A DNA stretch of 27,783 nt. Origin: CAYVQU01 sp964453155. GTDB lineage: Bacteria > Chloroflexota > Anaerolineae > Anaerolineales > UBA11858. The stretch covers positions 1 through 27,783 of the forward strand of contig CAYVQU010000060.1 of NCBI GenBank assembly GCA_964453155.1. The letters run 5' to 3'. Made by a program: the position numbers and the translations under genes. Under the pieces are notes generated by a model that was not told the origin of the DNA, did not search any database, and saw nothing but the letters and a program-made list of their open reading frames with translations. This document shows, one piece after another, positions 15,357 to 20,914 of the stretch (positions are counted from its first letter, which is position 1; the number at the start of each line of letters is the position of its first letter).

Positions 15357-15410
15357 ATTTTGATTTTAGATTATTTTAGCAAACCGACAACCTAAACTGA
15401 GCCGCCCGAT
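15348..15410 (-). promoter_or_regulatory. Antiterminator pairing in the aspS-asnS leader
   Basis: ATCGGGCGG (15402-15410, inside codons 22-25 of the leader ORF) is a perfect 9-bp complement of CCGCCCGAT (15348-15356), plus one possible U-G pair. Forming it uses up the 5' arm of the terminator. An upstream CGATA (15420-15424) can pair with TATCG (15407-15411), a weaker 5-bp helix that would free the terminator. The three alternatives match the 1:2, 2:3 and 3:4 logic of amino-acid attenuators. Confidence 0.75.
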
Positions 15411-15474
15411 ATTTCAAATTATCGCCAGCATTATTATCGTTCAGATTATTGTTGCTATTCAAATATTCAAACAC
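15376..15474 (-). CDS. Asn/Asp-rich leader peptide of the aspS-asnS operon
   Basis: 32-residue ORF with GTG start and TAA stop, too short for normal gene calling. Residues 6-19 read NSNNNLNDNNAGDN: eight Asn (6, 8, 9, 10, 12, 14, 15, 19) and two Asp (13, 18). A GGAGA ribosome site lies 7 bases before the GTG. The ORF starts about 16 bases after the predicted transcript start and ends 20 bases before the shared terminator/antiterminator arm. Its role would be to stall the ribosome when charged tRNA-Asn or tRNA-Asp is scarce, letting the antiterminator form and aspS-asnS be transcribed. The sequence architecture is seen directly; the regulatory function is inferred. Confidence 0.82.
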   Translation of the reverse strand: MFEYLNSNNNLNDNNAGDNLKYRAAQFRLSVC

Positions 15475-15496
15475 AATTTTTCTCCAACGTTGGCGC

Positions 15497-15505
15497 ATTA
15501 TAGCA
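15497..15505 (-). promoter_or_regulatory. aspS-asnS promoter, perfect extended -10
   Basis: Minus-strand TGCTATAAT, identical to the rpoD extended -10, with no good -35. Transcription would start near 15490, giving a leader of about 190 bases before the aspS ATG. Confidence 0.7.
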
Positions 15506-15599
15506 CGAGTTTGGGAATAAGGGGATTTTAATTTGATTTTTTATCATATTTTGACACTGACCTCATAATGTGTGTTTATTTTGGGTATTCTGATTATTT

Positions 15600-15673
15600 T
15601 GTCACAATTGTATGTAACACGACTTTTTTTGTCTTTTTCGCCTTGTTACATCTATCAGGTTTGTCATGTGACA
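15600..15673. promoter_or_regulatory. Cluster of four TGTNACA heptamers
   Basis: TGTCACA (15600-15606), TGTAACA (15613-15619), TGTTACA (15644-15650) and TGTGACA (15667-15673). The second and third extend to a perfect inverted pair ATGTAACA/TGTTACAT, and the fourth lies in the inverted repeat TGTCA-TG-TGACA (15662-15673). They sit between divergent aspS and arsR, about 105-180 bases upstream of the arsR start, so a regulator-binding array is likely. Confidence 0.45.
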
Positions 15674-15778
15674 TTTTTCACTATTAGAAACAAGCCACTA
15701 ATGTAAAATTATTCACAAATCATGTATGCTCTTATCCGCATACCTCCAATACCACAAATCCGAACACAGGAAAAGCTT

Positions 15779-16123
15779 ATGATCGATCACAATCTTAGAG
15801 CAGAGATCACCCAATTACATGCTCAAGTATGTAGTGGATTATCCGATGCTACTCGGATCTTAATACTTTACAAAGTAGCCGAAGCCCCCATCAATGTCAG
15901 CGATTTAGCCATTGCCTTAGAAATCCCCCAACCCACTGTCTCTCGACATTTAAAAGTATTGCGTGATCGGCGCATGGTTGTTTCTCAGCGCGAAGGTCAA
16001 TCTGTATTTTATTCTTTGTCCGACGAACGCATCATACAGGCTTTGGATTTGTTACGAGCAGTTTTAGCCAGTTCGTTAGAAAACCAGGCCGCCCTGATCC
16101 GCCAGGCTGGGCAGTCGTCATAA
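15779..16123 (+). CDS. ArsR-family transcriptional regulator
   Basis: 114-residue winged-helix repressor. The fold runs from LSDATRILILYKVAEAPINVSDLA through the recognition helix QPTVSRHLKVLRDRRMV and the wing QREGQSVFYSLSD. It has a single cysteine (C18), so it lacks both the CxC metal site of ArsR/SmtB and the two-cysteine redox switch known in SqrR/BigR. The start at 15779 is preferred because AGGAAAA lies 4-5 bases upstream; an earlier in-frame ATG at 15722 has no ribosome site. It is 30 bases before the SQR-like gene, so it probably controls the sulfur cassette, perhaps through the upstream heptamers. The effector is unknown. Confidence 0.88.
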   Translation: MIDHNLRAEITQLHAQVCSGLSDATRILILYKVAEAPINVSDLAIALEIPQPTVSRHLKVLRDRRMVVSQREGQSVFYSLSDERIIQALDLLRAVLASSLENQAALIRQAGQSS

Positions 16124-16153
16124 TTCCCATCATTTTTTTATAAGGAGCGCAAC

Positions 16154-17389
16154 TTGAAAACATTACTCATTCTCGGCGCCGGTACCGGCGGCACAATGGT
16201 CGCCAACAAAATGGCGCATGAATTGGATCCCCAAGAGTGGAAAATCATCATCGTTGACAAATATGAGAGTCACTACTATCAACCTGGTTTTCTCTTCATT
16301 CCGTTTGGGATCTACAACGCGACCGATGTCACCAAACGCAAACGCGATTTCATTCCACCCAATGTAGAACTCATTTTCTCGGATATCGAAATCATTGAAC
16401 CAGACCAGAATCGGGTTAAATTGACCAAGGAAAACAAAGTTATCAACTACGATTACTTGGTTATCTCCACCGGAACTCAAATTCAACCCGAAGAAACCGA
16501 AGGGATGGTAGATGGCGGTGGCTGGCGCGAAAATATCTTTGACTTTTACACCGTCGAAGGCGCGGTGGCCCTGGCCAAGTTCCTGAAATTCTGGAAAGGT
16601 GGCCGTTTGGTTCTCAATGTCACCGAAATGCCCATTAAATGCCCGGTGGCACCCTTGGAATTTCTCTTCCTGGCTGACTGGTACTTCACCGAACGCGGCA
16701 TGCGGGACAAAGTTGACATCGTTTATGCAACCCCCCTCCCCGGCGCTTTCACCAAACCCAGGGCCTCCGCCATTTTAGGGGATATCCTCGATCAAAAAGG
16801 GATTCACCTGGTCCCTGAATTTGATCTCGGTTCCGTTGATGCCGGTGAAAACAAAATCGCATCTTGGGATGAGAACGAAATTGAGTACGATCTTTTCGTC
16901 ACTGTCCCCACGAATATGGGCGCTGAAGTCATCGAACGCTCTGGGATGGGCGATGATCTCAACTATGTTCCCATCGACAAACACACCCTGCAATCCGACA
17001 AATGGGAAAACGTGTGGGTGATCGGCGATGCCGGGAATGCTCCGACTTCCAAAGCCGGTTCCGTGGCCCACTTCATGCTCGACATTCTGATCGAAAATAT
17101 GCTCCGTCACATGGAAGGACTGGATCCACTGCCTAAATTTGACGGGCATGCCAACTGCTACATCGAATCGGGCTTCGAAAAAGGAATTTTGATCGACTTT
17201 AACTATGATGTCGAACCCCTTCCCGGCAAATTCCCCCTTCCAGGGATCGGGCCCTTCTCTCTGCTCAAAGAATCGGCTGCCAACCATTGGGGCAAGATGG
17301 CCTTCCGCTGGATTTATTGGAACATTCTGCTCAAAGGTGGCGAAATGCCCTTTGAATCCCAAATGAGCATGGCCGGGAAATGGCTATAG
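16154..17389 (+). CDS. Sulfide:quinone oxidoreductase-like FAD flavoprotein
   Basis: 411-residue flavoprotein of the pyridine nucleotide-disulfide oxidoreductase fold. The FAD motif GAGTGG is at 8-13 and the second FAD segment VWVIGDAGNAPTSKAGSVAH at 287-306. Cysteines C163 (PIKCPVAPLEF) and C335 (GHANCYIES) fall where SQRs carry their redox pair. The amphipathic C-terminus is rich in Trp/Phe, as expected for a monotopic membrane enzyme using quinone. The reaction would oxidise sulfide (or a persulfide) to sulfane sulfur and reduce menaquinone. The start is TTG at 16154, supported by AAGGAG 7 bases upstream. Sulfide specificity is inferred from family and context; related flavocytochrome or rhodoquinone-type enzymes remain possible. 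Confidence 0.82.
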   Translation: MKTLLILGAGTGGTMVANKMAHELDPQEWKIIIVDKYESHYYQPGFLFIPFGIYNATDVTKRKRDFIPPNVELIFSDIEIIEPDQNRVKLTKENKVINYDYLVISTGTQIQPEETEGMVDGGGWRENIFDFYTVEGAVALAKFLKFWKGGRLVLNVTEMPIKCPVAPLEFLFLADWYFTERGMRDKVDIVYATPLPGAFTKPRASAILGDILDQKGIHLVPEFDLGSVDAGENKIASWDENEIEYDLFVTVPTNMGAEVIERSGMGDDLNYVPIDKHTLQSDKWENVWVIGDAGNAPTSKAGSVAHFMLDILIENMLRHMEGLDPLPKFDGHANCYIESGFEKGILIDFNYDVEPLPGKFPLPGIGPFSLLKESAANHWGKMAFRWIYWNILLKGGEMPFESQMSMAGKWL

Positions 17390-17398
17390 GAGTACAGC

Positions 17399-18070
17399 AT
17401 GGAAAATGATCTCGCGCTCCTACACCAAAAAATTGATACGCTCACCGATCAGGTCGCGTTTCTGACGGCCCAAGCTGAAGTTCAGCAACGTCGCCAGCAA
17501 GAGTTCGACGAACTCAAGCAAGATATGATTCCGATTGGCAACCATTTGATCAAATTGACGATCGAAGAATTAGCTGAAATCGGTGATGAATTCCAAATCG
17601 AAGACGTACTGTATCTGCTTAAACGGGTAATGCGCAATACGCATCTAATGTTAGGTATGTTTGACCGCCTAGAAGCCGTCATGGGCATCGCAGATGAAGC
17701 TGAATTACTCGGAAAGCAGGTTTTCAACTACTCGGTCGAAGAACTTGACCGCCTCGAACGCGAAGGGTATTTCGGGTTTGCTCGGGAGGGTTGGAAAATT
17801 GCCGAACGTATCGTCACTGAATTCTCAGAAGAAGATGTGCAGGCCTTGGGTGACAATGTAGTTACCATCCTGACCACGGTCCGCAACATGACCCAACCCG
17901 AAATTATGGCTATTGCTAACAATGCCGTTGGTGCCATTCAGGAAGTGCCTGAAACCGAAAAAGTTTCGACCTGGACCCTGCTGCGGGAAATGGGTAACCC
18001 CAAAGTCCGCCGCGGCATGGCCCGGATGATCAACCTGCTCAAAGCTTTAGATGAGCAATCTGAAAACTAA
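17399..18070 (+). CDS. DUF1641 protein
   Basis: 223-residue soluble, strongly helical protein. An N-terminal coiled coil (about 1-40, LHQKIDTLTDQVAFLTAQAEVQQRR in part) precedes the DUF1641 helical region, with the typical hydrophobic segment VVTILTTVRNMTQPEIMAIANNAV near 155-180. DUF1641 proteins are often encoded beside SQR-like or formate dehydrogenase genes, but their biochemical role is not established. It starts 9 bases after the SQR-like stop with AGGAG overlapping that stop. No cysteines are visible, so it is more likely a scaffold or membrane-association partner than a sulfur carrier. Confidence 0.8.
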   Translation: MENDLALLHQKIDTLTDQVAFLTAQAEVQQRRQQEFDELKQDMIPIGNHLIKLTIEELAEIGDEFQIEDVLYLLKRVMRNTHLMLGMFDRLEAVMGIADEAELLGKQVFNYSVEELDRLEREGYFGFAREGWKIAERIVTEFSEEDVQALGDNVVTILTTVRNMTQPEIMAIANNAVGAIQEVPETEKVSTWTLLREMGNPKVRRGMARMINLLKALDEQSEN

Positions 18071-18109
18071 CCTTATAACCTATTTTTTCAAGTCTCAAAG
18101 GAGAATCAA

Positions 18110-18415
18110 ATGTCCGCTTTAGAAAATGTTGAACGCAACGAAGAAGGCTTCTTGGTCAATCCATCTGATTGGACCAAAGAAATGGCCGCAGAGATCGCCC
18201 AAGAGGAAGGCGTGGGCGAGTTGACCGACGATCATTGGAAAGTCATCGACTTCAGCCGCGCAAATGCCGAGGCTTCCGGGGCCGCCCCAACCTTGCGCCA
18301 GATCACCAAAGGGGCCGGTATCCCTACCAAGCAACTCTTCAAGCTGTTCCCCAAAGGCCCGGCCAAGAAAGTTGCCAAAGTTTCAGGTCTCGGAAAACCT
18401 GAGGGCTGTGTGTAA
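18110..18415 (+). CDS. DsrC/TusE-family sulfur carrier with one C-terminal cysteine
   Basis: 101-residue DsrC/TusE/DsvC-fold protein: NPSDWTKEMAAEIAQEEGVGELTDDHWKVIDF, helical core APTLRQITKGAG, and flexible C-terminal arm ending GKPEGCV. The penultimate cysteine C100 is the sulfur-carrying residue of the family. The second cysteine that DsrC proteins of dissimilatory sulfur metabolism carry ten residues earlier is absent (K90 here), as in TusE. It can therefore carry a persulfide but not form the intramolecular trisulfide of canonical DsrC. AAAGGAG precedes the ATG. Neighbours point to sulfane-sulfur relay rather than tRNA thiolation. Confidence 0.88.
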   Translation: MSALENVERNEEGFLVNPSDWTKEMAAEIAQEEGVGELTDDHWKVIDFSRANAEASGAAPTLRQITKGAGIPTKQLFKLFPKGPAKKVAKVSGLGKPEGCV

Positions 18416-18422
18416 TTCGTAA

Positions 18423-18472
18423 GTTTGTTAGTTGGTTGGTTTGTTAGCCTGTAATTGGACAAACCAACCAAC
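18423..18472 (+). repeat. GT-rich repeat and 14-bp perfect hairpin
   Basis: GTTGGTTGGTTTGT (18431-18444) is a perfect complement of ACAAACCAACCAAC (18459-18472), with a 14-base loop. GTTTGTTAG occurs twice (18423-18431 and 18439-18447). It lies between the dsrC-like and dsrE2-like genes and may tune expression of the latter. Confidence 0.5.
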
Positions 18473-18510
18473 GATCCGACCATCAAACTAACCAAAAATA
18501 AGGAAAAAAT

Positions 18511-19014
18511 ATGTCAGACGACAATCGCCACATTGCATTTATTTGTTCCAAGGGTGACTTGGACATGGCTTACCCTGCCCTCGTCATGGGTTGGGCCGCC
18601 CTCGGTAACGGCATCGATGTCACCATCTTCTTCACCTTCTGGGGAATGGATATCATCAATAAGAAACGCCAAACAAAACTTGAGCTCTCTCCGATTGGCA
18701 AGACCAGCATGAAAATGAGCATGATGGGGCTGCCCACCGGCAACTTGGGGATCCCCAATTGGATGAGCATCATTCCAGGGATGACGGCTTTCACCAGCTG
18801 GTTCATGAAAAAGAAAATTGAAGAAGTTCAGGCTCCCCCAGTGGATGAATATCTCGAGATGCTGGTCGATGCCGGGGCCAACCTGTATGCCTGCAAAATG
18901 TCGGTCGATATGTTCGGCCACGACATGGACACCTACGTCGACGGCGTCAAAGATATCGTCACCGCCGGTGACTTCATGGACATGACCGACGGCGCCCAGA
19001 TCGTATTTATCTAA
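18511..19014 (+). CDS. DsrE2-like sulfurtransferase-family protein
   Basis: 167-residue DsrE/DsrF/DrsH-like protein. The N-terminus HIAFICSKGDLDMAYPALVMG and the C-terminal GANLYACKMSVDMFG fit the DsrE2 group, with the conserved active cysteine at C128 and an extra C12. The central hydrophobic stretch (about 81-99) may associate with membrane. DsrE2 proteins mobilise and transfer sulfane sulfur, usually with TusA, rhodanese or DsrC partners; only the DsrC-like partner is present here. AAGGAAAAAAT precedes the ATG. It is the last gene of the sulfur cassette, ended by the hairpins at 19074-19161. Confidence 0.82.
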   Translation: MSDDNRHIAFICSKGDLDMAYPALVMGWAALGNGIDVTIFFTFWGMDIINKKRQTKLELSPIGKTSMKMSMMGLPTGNLGIPNWMSIIPGMTAFTSWFMKKKIEEVQAPPVDEYLEMLVDAGANLYACKMSVDMFGHDMDTYVDGVKDIVTAGDFMDMTDGAQIVFI

Positions 19015-19073
19015 GGGCTGTACAGTTCACCCGCGGCTTATAAACCAACGCTTTGAACCGCACAGCTTTTGTA

Positions 19074-19112
19074 GATTTTGGACATTATTTTGTTGAAATA
19101 ATGTCCAAAATC
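19074..19112. repeat. 17-bp perfect inverted repeat downstream of the sulfur cassette
   Basis: GATTTTGGACATTATTT (19074-19090) and AAATAATGTCCAAAATC (19096-19112) form a perfect stem with a TGTTG loop. No U tract follows on either strand; it stands 17 bases before a true terminator. It could stabilise the mRNA 3' end or be a remnant palindrome. Confidence 0.55.
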
Positions 19113-19129
19113 GGCCCACACACTGACTC

Positions 19130-19161
19130 AAAAAGGCGACCATTGCAGGTCGCCTTTTTTT
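19130..19161. terminator. Bidirectional intrinsic terminator
   Basis: AAAAAGGCGACC (19130-19141) pairs with GGTCGCCTTTTT (19148-19159) around ATTGCA, with T runs after the stem on both strands. It ends the sulfur cassette (+) and the convergent XRE gene (-). Confidence 0.88.
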
Positions 19162-19177
19162 ATTTTTTTCTCAAAGT

Positions 19178-19825
19178 TTAGACTTCTTCTTCGCCATCCT
19201 CATCCTGGCTGCCTTGTAACCCAGATTGGATATGAAATTCGCTGGGGCGTTCATCTTCTTTATATCCAGAGAGTACGAAAACAGCGTTTGTCACCGTTTT
19301 ACCAGGATTTCGCCAGCGATGGCGCATGTTGGCGGCAAACATTAGACTGTCCCCCGCTTCCAAAACATAATGTTCGTTTTCAACCTGATATTCCAGTTGC
19401 CCCCGCAAACATAACACAAACTCATGCCCGGTGTGGACCATCCCAAATGGCCCACTGCTGGCACCACTTTCGAGTGTCAGCATAAATGGTTCTACCCGGC
19501 CCACAAATTCCTCGCCGCCGAGGCCTTCCCAGAGACCGCGCATAAACGGTACCCGGGTTCGTTCTCCGGCTTTGCAAACAACAATTTCTTTCTGCTTCGG
19601 TTCTTCCCTAAAAAAGGCCGTTATTGGCACCCCTATCGCGGTCGCCAATTTATAGAGCGTACTCACCGAAGGGGAGGTTCGGCCGCGCTCGATCATGCTA
19701 AGCGCATTGGCACTGAGGCCACTTTCTCTGGCCAAAGCCCGCATTGATAAACCAATCCCCTGTCTTAGTTCTCGTAACCGGCCACCGACATCTACCGAAA
19801 GAGCATCTTGTTCAAATTCTGACAT
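19178..19825 (-). CDS. XRE-family regulator with cupin domain
   Basis: 215-residue HTH-cupin regulator. The helix-turn-helix is GRLRELRQGIGLSMRALARESGLSANALSMIERGRTSPSVSTLYK in part (about 15-60). A C-terminal cupin barrel (about 100-190) includes GMVHTGHEFVLCLRGQLEY and YVLEAGDSLMFAANMRHRWRN, as in PuuR/SutR-type regulators that sense small metabolites. The highly acidic tail (QDEDGEEEV) is unusual but short. GAGG precedes the ATG. A -10 TATAAT (19908-19913, minus) with a weak -35 inside the end of the FemAB-like gene suggests its own promoter. The target and ligand are unknown. Confidence 0.9.
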   Translation of the reverse strand: MSEFEQDALSVDVGGRLRELRQGIGLSMRALARESGLSANALSMIERGRTSPSVSTLYKLATAIGVPITAFFREEPKQKEIVVCKAGERTRVPFMRGLWEGLGGEEFVGRVEPFMLTLESGASSGPFGMVHTGHEFVLCLRGQLEYQVENEHYVLEAGDSLMFAANMRHRWRNPGKTVTNAVFVLSGYKEDERPSEFHIQSGLQGSQDEDGEEEV

Positions 19826-19907
19826 TACAACCTCGCTTGAATTGTTAAATCCAAAATTTCAACCTGAAAACATAAATCGTAACAAATTATTCATCAACTC
19901 GCGAATT

Positions 19908-19936
19908 ATTATACGTCAAGAATGGCTTTTTTTCAG
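19908..19936 (-). promoter_or_regulatory. Probable promoter of the XRE-cupin gene
   Basis: Minus-strand CTGAAA (19931-19936), a 17-base spacer and TATAAT (19908-19913). The -35 overlaps the last codons of the FemAB-like gene. The leader would be about 75 bases. Confidence 0.45.
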
Positions 19937-20911
19937 CCATAAACGGTAAAGTAAATATAAAATTGGGTTAAAAACTCGATCCCAGGCCCCAATTCCACGC
20001 CGAAGTTCACCACCAAAACCACGTTTGAAACGGTAAACGCCCCACAATCCATCCCGTCGGTGGGTAAAATTCGCTTCTAAGGTGTCGCGGTCGGCATCGG
20101 GCACGCCCCATAGATCATATTCAGTACATCCTTGATTTTTGGCCCACTGCATCGCCGCCCATTGCACTGCATATGGAGCCATTAGACTACGATGTTGATT
20201 GGATGAGGCGCCATAAAAATACCAGGCTGTTTTCCCAGTGGCAAAAACCATCAGGGCAGCTAAGAGATTGTTTTCATGTTCAGCAAAAAAGAGTTCACAC
20301 TTTCCCTGATGAAAAAAAAGGTCGTAAGCTTCTTGATAATAGGCTTGACTATGAACCCCAAAAGTTTCCCGTTCTCCGGTGATACTCATCAATTGATAAA
20401 ATTTGGCAATGTCTGAAGATGTGCGAACAACCACTCCTTTTCGAGCCGCCAGGCGGATATTGTAACGAGTTTTTTGTTTCATCCGGGCCAAAATTTCATC
20501 TTCGGAACCAGTCAAATTCACAATCAAGGTGCGCGGGGGTTGGATTTCATGGGGGCTGGGGCGGAACCCATCCACTGGTTGCCACCCAGAAGGCAGATCA
20601 TCTGGGCCGGCCTCCCATAAATTGGGTTCCAATTTTAGAAAGACTGCCCGACGGTGCTTACATTCAGCATCCACTAACGGCCAAAGCTGCTCCCAATTTT
20701 CACCAACGGGTCCCTTTGGAATGTAAGCCCAGCAAAATCCAAGTGGCAGTGGTTTAAATAAAATTTGAACACCAGCTTGTTCGATTTTTATTCGAGCGAA
20801 CTCCCATCCAAAATGGGATTTCAGATCCCCCCAGGCGGCGGTTTGCAAGATATGCGAATTTGGGAACTGGGCAACAAAGCTGTCCCAGGATTGATTGGAA
20901 TTTGCAGCCAT
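19916..20911 (-). CDS. FemAB-like peptidyl/aminoacyl transferase
   Basis: 331-residue protein with the double-GNAT fold of the FemABX family. Visible features are ILQTAAWGDLKSHFGWE near the start, ARMKQKTRYNIRLAARKGVVV (about 141-161, the conserved K-R-N-R helix), HENNLLAALMVFATGKTAWYFYGASS and the C-terminal GVYRFKRGFGGELRR. Gram-positive FemX members add amino acids from aminoacyl-tRNA to lipid II; in other phyla many sit in exopolysaccharide clusters and modify glycans or lipids. It is 3 bases after the CapD-like gene, the last of the polysaccharide operon. The substrate is open. Confidence 0.85.
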   Translation of the reverse strand: MAANSNQSWDSFVAQFPNSHILQTAAWGDLKSHFGWEFARIKIEQAGVQILFKPLPLGFCWAYIPKGPVGENWEQLWPLVDAECKHRRAVFLKLEPNLWEAGPDDLPSGWQPVDGFRPSPHEIQPPRTLIVNLTGSEDEILARMKQKTRYNIRLAARKGVVVRTSSDIAKFYQLMSITGERETFGVHSQAYYQEAYDLFFHQGKCELFFAEHENNLLAALMVFATGKTAWYFYGASSNQHRSLMAPYAVQWAAMQWAKNQGCTEYDLWGVPDADRDTLEANFTHRRDGLWGVYRFKRGFGGELRRGIGAWDRVFNPILYLLYRLWLKKSHS

Positions 20912-20914
20912 AAT

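Noticed and set aside
15300..15490. T-box riboswitch upstream of aspS
   Set aside because: No T-box consensus (AGGGUGGNACCGCG-type) or specifier-loop architecture is visible; the leader ORF explains the terminator and antiterminator better.
15722..15778. Longer arsR start at ATG 15722
   Set aside because: It has no ribosome site and adds 19 residues outside the ArsR fold; ATG 15779 has AGGAAAA just upstream.
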